Shown here: in pieces, positions 9,264-18,174 of the stretch
How positions within the stretch are numbered: the stretch's first letter is position 1
Layout: every line of letters starts with the position of its first letter
NCBI RefSeq assembly: GCF_024748615.1
Contig: NZ_CP087168.1
Location: 5,518,001-5,582,000 of the forward strand
Length of the DNA stretch: 64,000 bases
Direction: 5' to 3'
Source: Pseudomonas sp. B21-048
GTDB taxonomy: Bacteria > Pseudomonadota > Gammaproteobacteria > Pseudomonadales > Pseudomonadaceae
Notes under the pieces: model-generated
Seen by the model: only the letters and a program-made list of their open reading frames with translations
Told to the model about the DNA's origin: nothing
The model's database searches: none
Translations under genes and position numbers: made by a program

Positions 9264-10450
9264 CCTTGGTGGTCGGTGTGAAGGGTGGAAATCAGGCGGA
9301 TCTGTTCTTCGTAGGCCTGGGCAAAGTCGCGGGCCAGCAGGCGTTCGCTCCAGTCATCGTCCTGACGCAGGGCCTGGTGATAACGCCCGTAAGCTCTCCA
9401 GCGACTGCCAGAGGTGACGAGCAACGGCTTGTTGTCGCGCTCGAAACGCAGGGTCAACTGTTGCGGCGAGAAGTGCTCCAGGGTGCCGCGAACAGCGGCG
9501 CGACTGGCGGTCAGTAACGCCACCTGATGCGCCTGCAAATCGCGGAACGCACGGGAGAGAGCTTGCTCGGCCGGCAACTGACCCGGCTTGTTGCCCTGCA
9601 ACAGAATGCCCAGCGCTTCGCCGGCATCGACAGCGAACTTCAGCGGGTTCTTGTGGGTGCCTTGCGCGGTGGTCTGGGCCAGGCGCAGTTCATTTTTCAG
9701 TTCACTGCGGGTACGCAGGCTCTGTTGCAAACCACCGACGCTTTGTTTGAGCAGGCGCGCAGCGTTCAGCGCCAAGGCTTCGCGGGCGTCGTGGTCCAGG
9801 CCTTTGAGGTCCACGCCCAGCCCTGCACCGAAGTGCTCCCAGAAACCTTCGCTCTGACGTTCGACCGCTTGCGGCGTCGGTGCTAGCTCTGCCGGAGCGT
9901 CGATCAACTCCGGGACCATCAGGCTTTCCATGTCGATGCGCGCGTAGTCGGCACGCTGACGGGGGTCTTCGATAGTGGTGCTCGGGGAAATCAGTTCGTC
10001 GATTTCCGAGTACACACGCTCTTGCTGGTCGAGGGCATTCAGCGGGTCGAGGTCGAGGAACGCATCGTCCGGAATAGTGCTGCCCGCCGCTTGCGGACGA
10101 CCGACTTCGCCGTCGAAGGTCGCCGGGGCGCGCACCAGTTGCGCACGGATCTCGAAGTCACCCAGCACATACACGCTGCCGTGCTCGATGCGCATCGGCT
10201 CGCCCTTGCGCAAGCGCGCGCCGCTTTCACTGTCCTGAATACCGTTGCTACTGGTATCGGTCAGGAAAAACGTACCTTCGCGGTAGCTGATCGCCGCGTG
10301 GTGGTTGGACAGGTGACGCTTGCGGTCGGGGATGATCCAGTCACAATCCTCGCCCCGGCCAATTACGCCACCGGCCTCTTTGAAGGTCTTCTGGCACAAA
10401 TCCGTGGGCACGAACTGCTTGGTGTTCAGCATTTCGAAAACCAGTTCCAT
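9260..10450 (-). CDS. tagH: T6SS FHA-domain protein (TagH/Fha2-like)
   Basis: This encodes 396 residues. The ATG at 10450 has AAGGAG at good spacing; an upstream in-frame start (10471) would run into the preceding lipoprotein gene. The N-terminal FHA domain shows the phosphothreonine-binding motifs IGRGEDCDW, NHHAAISYREG and TSSNGI (roughly residues 25-80). The C-terminal TagH/IcmF-associated domain (about 190-396) is alpha-helical. FHA proteins bind phosphorylated partners, so the Stk1/Stp1 pair at the operon end is the natural upstream control (inference). It corresponds to fha2 of P. aeruginosa. Confidence 0.92.
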   Translation of the reverse strand: MELVFEMLNTKQFVPTDLCQKTFKEAGGVIGRGEDCDWIIPDRKRHLSNHHAAISYREGTFFLTDTSSNGIQDSESGARLRKGEPMRIEHGSVYVLGDFEIRAQLVRAPATFDGEVGRPQAAGSTIPDDAFLDLDPLNALDQQERVYSEIDELISPSTTIEDPRQRADYARIDMESLMVPELIDAPAELAPTPQAVERQSEGFWEHFGAGLGVDLKGLDHDAREALALNAARLLKQSVGGLQQSLRTRSELKNELRLAQTTAQGTHKNPLKFAVDAGEALGILLQGNKPGQLPAEQALSRAFRDLQAHQVALLTASRAAVRGTLEHFSPQQLTLRFERDNKPLLVTSGSRWRAYGRYHQALRQDDDWSERLLARDFAQAYEEQIRLISTLHTDHQG

Positions 10451-10467
10451 GATGATGCTCCTTGCAG

Positions 10468-10608
10468 TCACTTGCCGCGATTGACCGCCTGCGGATCACC
10501 CAATGGGCGATAGGTGTTGTCGTTGTATTTGTAATTGCCGCTACAGCCGCCGAGGCCGCATAGAACGACGAGGGTCAGCAGGACGGCTTGCCAGTGACGA
10601 ACAGACAT
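10468..10608 (-). CDS. 46-residue predicted lipoprotein (OrfX position of HSI-II)
   Basis: This small gene is easily missed by length cut-offs. The ATG at 10608 is preceded by a GGAG site, and the frame runs 46 codons to a TGA at 10468. The protein has a short basic N-terminus, a hydrophobic run (AVLLTLVVLCGLGG) and a lipobox LGGC with Cys22. A 24-residue mature tail rich in Asn/Tyr follows and ends in NRGK. It therefore looks like a lipid-anchored peptide with almost no folded domain. It sits between the sigma-54 activator and the FHA gene, exactly where P. aeruginosa HSI-II has the unnamed orfX (PA1664). Function is unknown; a periplasmic assembly accessory is a guess. Confidence 0.75.
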   Translation of the reverse strand: MSVRHWQAVLLTLVVLCGLGGCSGNYKYNDNTYRPLGDPQAVNRGK

Positions 10609-10721
10609 CAGAGGGTCTCCAGGGGTAGACAAAGCACGAAGCACCGACCCGTTTGGGCGGCGCTATCAGAAGCGAATGGGGTAAGGTCGAGCGCTCTAGT
10701 CCAGGGATTTGACACCGGACT

Positions 10722-10753
10722 CTGTGGCGAGGAAGCAAGCTCCCTCGCCACAG
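10722..10753. repeat. REP-like hairpin CTGTGGCGAGG/CCTCGCCACAG
   Basis: Eleven-base arms (10722-10732 and 10743-10753) flank a ~10-base loop. This is a common Pseudomonas intergenic palindrome. It lies in the 168-bp gap between the sigma-54 activator stop (10777) and the small lipoprotein gene, the longest gap in the cluster A operon. It could be a partial terminator or processing site separating upstream from downstream genes. There is no following T-run. Confidence 0.7.
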
Positions 10754-10776
10754 GATTTCGCCGCTCAAAAATGGGG

Positions 10777-12297
10777 TCAGCCATCGAAGTCACCCAAATT
10801 GATATTCAGGCGTCCGAGGCGGTACAGCAGCGTGCGGCGCGGCAGGCCTAGTTCGCGGGCGGCGAGAGTCTGGTTGCCGTCGTTCTTGCGCAGGCAATCG
10901 AGCAACAGACTGCGTTCGACCTGCTCCAGGCGTTTACGCAGGTTCAAACCGCCGTTGTCTTCCGGCATGGCTTCCATGCGCAGGGAAAAGTGCTCGACCA
11001 GCAACTCGCCGTCTTCGCACAGCAATACCGCGCGTTCGACCAGACCTTTGAGTTCACGAACGTTACCGGGGAAAGCGTAACCGGACAGGTGATCCAGCGC
11101 CGCGTCGGACCAACGCACCGCATCACGTTGCAGAAACGCGCAAGCCTTGTCGGCGAAGTGCCGCGCCAGGTCGAGGATGTCGCCTTCACGCTGACGCAGC
11201 GCCGGTAGCTCGATCGGGAACTGCACGAGGCGGTAGTACAAGTCCTCACGGAATTTGCCTTCGTTGACCAGCACCGCCAAATCCCGGTGAGTCGCGGCAA
11301 TGATGCGCACGTCGATCTTGTGGGTGTCGTTGGAGCCCAGTGGACGGATCTCGCCTTCCTGCAACACCCGCAGCAATTTGGCTTGCAGGGACAACGGCAT
11401 GTCGCCGATTTCATCGAGCAACAAGGTGCCGCCATTGGCCGCGTCGAACAGCCCGGCACGGTCACGGTCGGCACCGGTAAAGGCGCCTTTACGGTAGCCG
11501 AACAGCTCGCTTTCCAGCAGGTTCTCGGGGAACGCCGCGCAATTCTGCACGATGAATGACTGGGAGCGTCGCGGGCCGCAGTCGTGAATCGCCCGCGCGA
11601 CCACTTCCTTGCCGGTGCCGGTTTCGCCGCGCAACAGCACGGTGTACGGGCTGTGCAGGACTTTGCTGATCAGCGAACAGGTCTGGCGCATCGCCGCGCT
11701 CTTGCCAATCAAGCCATAACCGCTGGCGCTCGGGACACTGACCGGCGCCGGTCGAACATCGCCGCTCGGCTGACGCAAACGCTGCAGCAAGTGCAATTGG
11801 CCGTGTACGAACGAGCCCAATTGACCGAGGGAATCGGCAAAGCCGTGTAGGTCGATGTGGCGGCGACTGGCGCACAACAACAAACCTTCGACAGCCTTCT
11901 GCCGATTGACCAGCGGCACGCACAGCAGCGACTGCCAGGGCGTGGCCTGCGGTGGCAGGAAACTGGTTTCGTACAAGCTGCCGCTCAGCTCGCCAAGGCA
12001 CACCACACGGTTCTGGCACAGGGCGAATTGCAGCAGTTGTTCACCGTTGTAATCCGTCGGCAGGCTCGCCCCTTCCCGGGGTTGCAGAATGCCATCCAGG
12101 CACTCGGCATTCATCCCCAGGCAGGTATGGGTAGCGTCCAGTAAATACAATTGCGTCAGCTCGCAACCGCTGAGTTCGGCCAACCCGCGCACGAAGTGCC
12201 CCAGCAGCGCGGCACCGTCCGCTGCGTGCGACAGGGTGGCGAATTGCGCCAGCAAGGCTTCGGCATAGGCCAGTGGTTGCGGCACTTGAGTGAACAT
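10777..12297 (-). CDS. sfa2: Sigma-54-dependent T6SS transcription activator (Sfa-like)
   Basis: This encodes 506 residues. The ATG at 12297 has GAGGTG seven bases upstream; a GTG at 12306 is less likely. Domains are an N-terminal GAF-type sensor (about 15-170) and an AAA+ sigma-54 interaction domain (about 200-435) with Walker A GETGTGKE and the RpoN-contact loop GAFTGA. A Fis-type helix-turn-helix lies at the C-terminus (NQTLAARELGLPRRTLLYRL). The GAFTGA loop is intact, so it should be able to drive RpoN promoters. In HSI-II this position is held by sfa2, a VasH relative. It begins 10 bp after the tssH stop. Likely targets are promoters at 21770-22505 and a distant hcp (inference). Confidence 0.92.
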   Translation of the reverse strand: MFTQVPQPLAYAEALLAQFATLSHAADGAALLGHFVRGLAELSGCELTQLYLLDATHTCLGMNAECLDGILQPREGASLPTDYNGEQLLQFALCQNRVVCLGELSGSLYETSFLPPQATPWQSLLCVPLVNRQKAVEGLLLCASRRHIDLHGFADSLGQLGSFVHGQLHLLQRLRQPSGDVRPAPVSVPSASGYGLIGKSAAMRQTCSLISKVLHSPYTVLLRGETGTGKEVVARAIHDCGPRRSQSFIVQNCAAFPENLLESELFGYRKGAFTGADRDRAGLFDAANGGTLLLDEIGDMPLSLQAKLLRVLQEGEIRPLGSNDTHKIDVRIIAATHRDLAVLVNEGKFREDLYYRLVQFPIELPALRQREGDILDLARHFADKACAFLQRDAVRWSDAALDHLSGYAFPGNVRELKGLVERAVLLCEDGELLVEHFSLRMEAMPEDNGGLNLRKRLEQVERSLLLDCLRKNDGNQTLAARELGLPRRTLLYRLGRLNINLGDFDG

Positions 12298-12307
12298 CAC
12301 ACCCACC

Positions 12308-14962
12308 TCAGGCGAACTCGCACATTACGCTGGCGTCGCCGTCGAGCGTCGCATGCACACGCTTGAGGCTTTCACCGGTGGCCATTGCATCGAGCAAGCG
12401 GTCAGCCACCAACGGCAGCACGTGCAGGTCAAGCAAATGGTCGATCAAGCGCGCGCCGCTATCGCTTTGGGTGCAGCGTTCGGCCAGGTGATCGACGAGG
12501 TCCTGGGAGTAGGTGAAGTCCAGCTGACGACGGTTCAGCCGCTCGCCCAAACGACCGAGTTTGATTTCGATGAGCTCGCGCAACACCGGGCCACCGACCG
12601 GGTAGTAAGGCACCACAAGCATGCGTGCCAGCAGCGCCGGTTTGAAGTGCTGGCTGAGCACCGGGCGAATAGTTTCTTCGAGGACTTCGGCGGTTGGCCG
12701 CGCGCCGTTTTCGCAGAGTTCGCTGATGCGGTCGCTGCCCAGGTTCGAGGTCATCAGGATCAGCGTGTTGCGGAAGTCGATCTCGCGCCCTTCACCGTCG
12801 TTGGCCACGCCTTTGTCGAAGATTTGGTAGAACAGGTTCAGCACGTCCGGGTCGGCTTTTTCGACTTCATCGAGCAACACCACCGAGTACGGCTTTTGAC
12901 GCACCGCTTCGGTGAGCATGCCACCCTCGCCGTAACCGACGTAGCCCGGCGGCGCACCGATCAGACGTGAGACGGTGTGCTTCTCCTGGAACTCGGACAT
13001 GTTGATGGTGGTGATGAAGCGATCACCGCCGTACAGCAAATCGGCGAGGGCCAGTGCGGTTTCGGTTTTGCCCACACCGCTCGGGCCGACCAGCAGGAAC
13101 ACACCGACCGGTGCATCAGGCTTGTTCAGGCCAGCAGCGGTGGCGCGCATTGAACGGTCGAGGGCATGAACCGCTTGTTCCTGACCACGAATGCGGGTGC
13201 GCAGGTCGGTGGCGAAACTCGCGACCTTGGCGTTGTGTTCGCGGGCCAGTTGCGCCAATGGGACACCGGTCCAGGCGCTGATCACTTCGGCCACCAGACG
13301 CGGGCAGACTTCGAAACTCACCAGACGCTCTTTGACTTGCAACTCGGTCAGGGTGCAATGGGTTTGGTTGAGGGCGGCTTCCAGCGACTCGACGCTTTGC
13401 GCTTCATCCACGGTCGCTTCGACGGTTTCGATTACAGCGCCTTCGGCGTCTTCTTCAACCGTGATGGTTGGTTCGACGATAGCGGCTTCACGGGCCTTGG
13501 CCAGTTGCTGACGCAAGTCCAGCAAACGCTCGGCCAATGCTTTCTGCTCGGTCCAGAGGGTTTCCAGCGCGACCATTTCTTCTTCGGCGCCGGCCAGGCG
13601 ATCTTCCAGAGCGTCGAGAGCTTCGTGATCGATCAGCAGACCGGCCTCGGCGTCACGACGCAAGGCCTGACGCTGACGGCCACCTTCGGCCAGTTCGCCA
13701 CGCAGGCGTTCCAGACTTTCCGGGGCGGCGGCGAGGCTGATGCGTACTCGAGCGCAAGCGGTATCGAGTACGTCGACGGCTTTGTCTGGCAACTGACGAC
13801 CCGCCAGGTAACGGGCAGACAACTCGGCCGCCGCAACCACCGCGTCATCGCGCAGGTAGATGCCGTGACTCTTCTCGTAGACTTGAGCCAGGCCCCGCAG
13901 GATGGTCACTGCTTCGCTGGCGGTCGGTTCATGCAGTTGCACCGGTTGGAAGCGACGGGCCAGGGCCGGGTCTTTCTCGAAGTATTTCTTGTACTCCGCC
14001 CACGTGGTGGCCGCGATGGTGCGCAACTCGCCACGGGCCAGAGCCGGTTTCAGCAAATTGGCTGCGTCGGAACCACCGGCGTTGCCACCCGCGCCGATCA
14101 GGGTGTGGGCTTCGTCGATAAACAGGATGATTGGTTTCGACGAGGCTTTGACTTCGTCGATCACGCCTTTGAGGCGACGTTCGAATTCACCTTTGACGCT
14201 GGCGCCAGCTTGCAGCAGACCCATGTCCAGCGACAGCAACTCGACGCCTTTGAGTACCTGTGGGACTTCACCGGTCGAAATACGCGAGGCCAGACCTTCG
14301 ACGATCGCGGTTTTACCGACGCCGGCTTCACCGACCACAATCGGGTTGTTTTTACGCCGACGGGCGAGGATGTCGACCATCTGCCGGATCGTGCCATCGC
14401 GGCACAGCACCGGGTCGAGTTTGCCGTCGCGGGCCTGTTGGGTCAGGTTGTGAGTGAAGCGTTGCAGCAGCGATTCGCCGGGTACGGCGGGTTTGCCGTT
14501 GGCCGGTTGTTCTTTCTGCGACAGGGCGAATTCTTTCAGGCGCTCGATGTTTAGCTTGGCCAGCAACGATAGATAGCGGCTGCCGGCGTAACGCATCGGG
14601 TTACGCAGCAGGGCGAGGATCAACGCGGCATGCTCGACTTGGCTCTGGCCCAATTCGAGGTTGGCCACCAGCAAGGCGTCTTGCAGCCATTGCACCAGTT
14701 CCGGGGCGAACACCGGGTTGCGCGAGGCGCTGTGCTCGACCCGCGATTGCAGCGCGACGTTCAGCTCACCGGCATCCACTTCGGCATCTTGCAGCGCCCG
14801 TGCGAGCAGGCCTTGCGGGCGCTCCAACAGGCCCAGTAGCAAGTCTTCGACGAGGATCTTGCTGCCGCCACGGGCGACGCAACGTTCGGCAGAACTTTCC
14901 AGGTCACGACGGGTTTCGGCGTCCAGGGCCTGGATAAGTTGTTGCAGGTCTACGTTGATCAT
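12308..14962 (-). CDS. tssH: T6SS sheath-recycling AAA+ ATPase TssH (ClpV), cluster A
   Basis: This encodes 884 residues. The N-terminal Clp-N domain (about 1-150) binds the TssC N-terminal helix of contracted sheath. AAA+ module 1 has Walker A GEAGVGKT (211-218) and FIDEAHT. A coiled middle region with an unusually acidic Val/Glu insertion follows near residues 500-530, then module 2 with GPSGVGKT and LLDEVEKA. Both ATPase sites are intact, in contrast to the frameshifted tssH of cluster B. The hexamer disassembles contracted TssB/C sheath so that the apparatus can fire again. Confidence 0.95.
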   Translation of the reverse strand: MINVDLQQLIQALDAETRRDLESSAERCVARGGSKILVEDLLLGLLERPQGLLARALQDAEVDAGELNVALQSRVEHSASRNPVFAPELVQWLQDALLVANLELGQSQVEHAALILALLRNPMRYAGSRYLSLLAKLNIERLKEFALSQKEQPANGKPAVPGESLLQRFTHNLTQQARDGKLDPVLCRDGTIRQMVDILARRRKNNPIVVGEAGVGKTAIVEGLASRISTGEVPQVLKGVELLSLDMGLLQAGASVKGEFERRLKGVIDEVKASSKPIILFIDEAHTLIGAGGNAGGSDAANLLKPALARGELRTIAATTWAEYKKYFEKDPALARRFQPVQLHEPTASEAVTILRGLAQVYEKSHGIYLRDDAVVAAAELSARYLAGRQLPDKAVDVLDTACARVRISLAAAPESLERLRGELAEGGRQRQALRRDAEAGLLIDHEALDALEDRLAGAEEEMVALETLWTEQKALAERLLDLRQQLAKAREAAIVEPTITVEEDAEGAVIETVEATVDEAQSVESLEAALNQTHCTLTELQVKERLVSFEVCPRLVAEVISAWTGVPLAQLAREHNAKVASFATDLRTRIRGQEQAVHALDRSMRATAAGLNKPDAPVGVFLLVGPSGVGKTETALALADLLYGGDRFITTINMSEFQEKHTVSRLIGAPPGYVGYGEGGMLTEAVRQKPYSVVLLDEVEKADPDVLNLFYQIFDKGVANDGEGREIDFRNTLILMTSNLGSDRISELCENGARPTAEVLEETIRPVLSQHFKPALLARMLVVPYYPVGGPVLRELIEIKLGRLGERLNRRQLDFTYSQDLVDHLAERCTQSDSGARLIDHLLDLHVLPLVADRLLDAMATGESLKRVHATLDGDASVMCEFA

Positions 14963-14975
14963 GTGTCATCTGTCC

Positions 14976-15983
14976 TTAATGGATTTTGCTACCCAGGGTC
15001 ACCACGCCGTCCGCTTTTTCGCGGCCAAGCCAACTGGTCCAGCCCAGGTGACAGGCGTTCTGCTCACCGATGCGCAGTTCGCGGATTTCTTCCTGGCGCA
15101 ATACCAGGCGAATGTCGTAATCCAGTGGATCACGCAGGGTGAACCGCACCAGCGCACACAGCGGCTGGTAACCGAAACCGATCGGCAGGAATTCGTGAAA
15201 GCATTGCCAGTCGAGCTCACGGATATGAATGCGGAACTTGCCACTGCGATCACGCACGTGTTCGCCCAGCACCAGGTCTTCGCCGAGCAGGCTATTGGCG
15301 CGTCCCAGGCGATTGCGCTGTTCGTCGAGGATTTCGACGCGGCGCTCGATGCATTGCTCGATAGTCAATTCGGCGTGTTTGAAGTAGTAACGCAGCACCG
15401 CTTCGATCAACGCCGCCGAGTGCGCCCGCAAGCTGAGCAGGCCGAGGTAGGGCAACAGACGTTTCCAGTTCAGCTCCTGAGCCTTGCGGATCTCTTCGCC
15501 ACCGAGGCCGATCAAGGCAAACAGCTGCTCCGAAAACGGATCGAGGGCACCGCTCTGGAAGCTGGCGCAGTAGCGGTATTTACGCCAGATCGGCAGCATC
15601 AACCGTTGCAGGCGATGGTGAAACAGGTCGAGAAAATTGCGCGTCGGGTTGCCGTCTTCGCTATCGCCCAGGGCCTGTTCGCCATAGAACGCCGGCAGCG
15701 GCGAACCGGAACCGACCAGACCGATCAGGTTGAAACGCAGACGCGCACGCATCTGCCCGTGCTCTTTGAAAAACTCCACGCGATCAACGTCGCTGCCAGG
15801 GAAACCCAGGCTCGGATTGGCCTGGAATTCCAGCTGGTCGTACAGGTCGTCTTCGCTCAGGTGCGGGTGTGCATCGCGCAGCCGGTCAATGACCAGCAGC
15901 ACGGCCTGAAACAGCGAGTACTCGCGTATTACCCGGGTCAGCCCGCTTAAAGCAGGGGCTGCAGGCCCATACGGGGTGTCCAT
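14976..15983 (-). CDS. tssG: T6SS baseplate protein TssG, cluster A
   Basis: This encodes 335 residues. The ATG at 15983 has a GGGAGAGG site upstream and lies inside the end of tssF, giving a 37-bp overlap. The family features SLFQAVLLVIDRL near the N-terminus and the segment LGWTSWLG at the C-terminus are present. TssG pairs with two TssF and one TssE to form a baseplate wedge that recruits VgrG and Hcp. Length is normal. This corresponds to hsiH2. Confidence 0.94.
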   Translation of the reverse strand: MDTPYGPAAPALSGLTRVIREYSLFQAVLLVIDRLRDAHPHLSEDDLYDQLEFQANPSLGFPGSDVDRVEFFKEHGQMRARLRFNLIGLVGSGSPLPAFYGEQALGDSEDGNPTRNFLDLFHHRLQRLMLPIWRKYRYCASFQSGALDPFSEQLFALIGLGGEEIRKAQELNWKRLLPYLGLLSLRAHSAALIEAVLRYYFKHAELTIEQCIERRVEILDEQRNRLGRANSLLGEDLVLGEHVRDRSGKFRIHIRELDWQCFHEFLPIGFGYQPLCALVRFTLRDPLDYDIRLVLRQEEIRELRIGEQNACHLGWTSWLGREKADGVVTLGSKIH

Positions 15984-17734
15984 TGGTACACCTCTCCCTG
16001 TGTGCTTTTTACCCGCAGCTCGTGGTACGAATTGAGACTGGCGTAAAGCGCGAAAAACTCGTTAAGAACCGAAGCGAACACAAACAGGTCGCCCTCGCCG
16101 ATATACCCTTTCGGGTCGATGGTCAGATCGGTGCGCAACCCGCGAACCGGCAACCCTCGGTGCAATCTGTCGACATGCTGGTGCCTGATCGACGTGAGCC
16201 CGCCCAGCAGACGCTTGCTGACTTTTTCGGCGTGTTGGTCGTAGTAACGCGGCAGGTCGTAGGTTTCGAGAATCACTTTCAACGCATTGACGTCGGCCAG
16301 CGACAGATAGTTGAGCGACATATTGCTGATCAGCTTCCAGAGGAAGTCACGGTTCAGCGGCGGCGCGAAACTTGAAGTAGCCGGGGTGATGTTGCGGAAG
16401 CTCAAAAACTCCGGCGTGTTTTCACAGGCCATGCAAATGTCGCCGAGCTTGAGCTTGCGCGGCAGGTTCTGGTTGGTGCACATCAGCTCGATCGACAAGG
16501 TTTCGTGGGCTTCGGTGTGGCGAATACCGAAGCTCAGGTAAGTGTCGAGGCCGTCGTGCAGCAAGGACGAGCGCTGGCGGATGCTGTAATACGGGCGGCT
16601 GGTGGGCACGTCGAAACTCGGGTCGTGCTCGAAGGATTCGAACGGCACGTATTCCTGATAACCGAGACCGCCCGGCTTCCAGCCGGTCACTGTTTCCACC
16701 GAGAACACGCCGCAGTTTTCCAGATCGTATTCGGTCGGTAGCAGCAGGTACTCGTCCTGTTTGCCATCGAGGCGAATGGGCAGCGCATCGTGCTTGAACA
16801 GGTTCACGATCGGCGTGCAGTAGAGCTTCACGTTGTCCAGGGTCGGACGCATGCGCATGATGCCGCTCTTGCGAATATCGAAGCGCAACTCCAGGCCGCG
16901 CATCTGCTTCAAAGTGTTTTCCGGCAAGGCCTTGAGCAGGTCCAGTCCATTGACATCGACGAAGAGAAATTTGTCCTGGAAGGCGAAATATTCCTGCAAA
17001 TAGCGATAGCCGCGGAAGGTGTTCAACGGATACGGGATCAACGCTTCTTCTTCGGCAAAACCCACCGGCTGCACGCGGCTGCCGGGCATCTTGAACACCA
17101 TCGGCTGGCCGTTCACCCCGTCAATGGCCTTGCCGGCGCCGTCCAGCGGAATCAGCTCGATGCCTTCGAGGTTGCGCAACAGGCTCAGGTAAAGCATCTG
17201 GCTGATGTAGCGCTCACCGGCAAAGTGCAGACGCAAGCGACTCAACTCCAGTTCGCCGAGATGGCCATCAGCGCTCATTTCCAGGCGCAGGCTCAACAGC
17301 GAACCGTCGCCCTTCACCGAGTAAGTCAGCGCGGTCAGATCCAGCGGCAACACCTCGGTCGGATAGCATGTGCGAAAACGGCAACGCATGTCATCGACCG
17401 GCACACTTTCCACCGGCGTATTACGCTCGACCCTCAACGCAGGACCGGAACGCTCCAACGGGTCGAACTGCAAAATACTGAACGCCGGCAATGGCCGCAT
17501 ATAGTTCGGCCACAGCAACTGCATCAGCGAATGGCTCAGCTCCGGCAACTCGTCATCGAGCTTCTGGCGCAAGCGGCCGGTCAGGAACGCGAAGCCCTCC
17601 AGCAACCGCTCCACATCCGGATCCCGCCCGGCCTGACCGAGGAAAGGCGCCAGCGCCGGACTACGCTCGGCGAATCGACGACCTAACTGGCGAAGTGCGG
17701 TGAGCTCGCTTTGGTAGTAGTGGTTAAAGGACAC
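15947..17734 (-). CDS. tssF: T6SS baseplate protein TssF, cluster A
   Basis: This encodes 595 residues with a GTG start at 17734 followed by the family opening FNHYYQSELTALRQLGRRFAE. The conserved RLLEGFAFLTGRLRQKLDDE lies near residue 45. It is a core wedge protein of the baseplate, similar in role to phage T4 gp6. It overlaps tssG by 37 bp, so the two are probably translationally coupled in the 2:1 wedge. No disruptions are seen. Confidence 0.94.
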   Translation of the reverse strand: MSFNHYYQSELTALRQLGRRFAERSPALAPFLGQAGRDPDVERLLEGFAFLTGRLRQKLDDELPELSHSLMQLLWPNYMRPLPAFSILQFDPLERSGPALRVERNTPVESVPVDDMRCRFRTCYPTEVLPLDLTALTYSVKGDGSLLSLRLEMSADGHLGELELSRLRLHFAGERYISQMLYLSLLRNLEGIELIPLDGAGKAIDGVNGQPMVFKMPGSRVQPVGFAEEEALIPYPLNTFRGYRYLQEYFAFQDKFLFVDVNGLDLLKALPENTLKQMRGLELRFDIRKSGIMRMRPTLDNVKLYCTPIVNLFKHDALPIRLDGKQDEYLLLPTEYDLENCGVFSVETVTGWKPGGLGYQEYVPFESFEHDPSFDVPTSRPYYSIRQRSSLLHDGLDTYLSFGIRHTEAHETLSIELMCTNQNLPRKLKLGDICMACENTPEFLSFRNITPATSSFAPPLNRDFLWKLISNMSLNYLSLADVNALKVILETYDLPRYYDQHAEKVSKRLLGGLTSIRHQHVDRLHRGLPVRGLRTDLTIDPKGYIGEGDLFVFASVLNEFFALYASLNSYHELRVKSTQGEVYQWTPRMGLQPLL

Positions 17735-17754
17735 GGGGGGTTACCTGTAAGTCG

Positions 17755-18162
17755 TTAGCTGACATTGACTTGACCGCTGCCATCCAGACACGCGGCGAAA
17801 CTGACCTGGCGCTTGAAGCCCTCAACTTCCAGCAGGCCTTCGATGCGGAAGGACAGGCGAAGCTGATCGTTGTCACGCGGCTGGGAGATGACACGCACAT
17901 TGCTCAGGCGCGGTTCGTAGGCTTTGATGAAGCTTTCGATGGCCTGGCGGGCCTGACTCAGGGAGTCGTGCAGGCTCAGGCGCATGTCATTGAGATCGGG
18001 TAGCCCGTAATCGGACAGCGTTTGTACGCTGCCCGCACGGGTGCTGAGCATCTTGGCCAGATGGGCAGCCACCGACGCCATGGCGCAAACCTCACGGCTC
18101 CAGCCGACGCGTTTGTCCGCATCGCCACCCAGGCGTTCGAAAAGGCTGCCGTATCCAGTCAT
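17755..18162 (-). CDS. tssE: T6SS baseplate protein TssE, cluster A
   Basis: This encodes 135 residues in the gp25-like family. The ATG at 18162 has a CGGAG site six bases upstream. It contains the gp25 core around RLSFRIEGLLEVEG near the C-terminus. TssE is the wedge subunit whose contact with the first sheath ring starts TssB/C polymerisation. The gene is between tssC and tssF with short gaps. It corresponds to hsiF2. Confidence 0.93.
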   Translation of the reverse strand: MTGYGSLFERLGGDADKRVGWSREVCAMASVAAHLAKMLSTRAGSVQTLSDYGLPDLNDMRLSLHDSLSQARQAIESFIKAYEPRLSNVRVISQPRDNDQLRLSFRIEGLLEVEGFKRQVSFAACLDGSGQVNVS

Positions 18163-18174
18163 GAGTCGCTCCGT

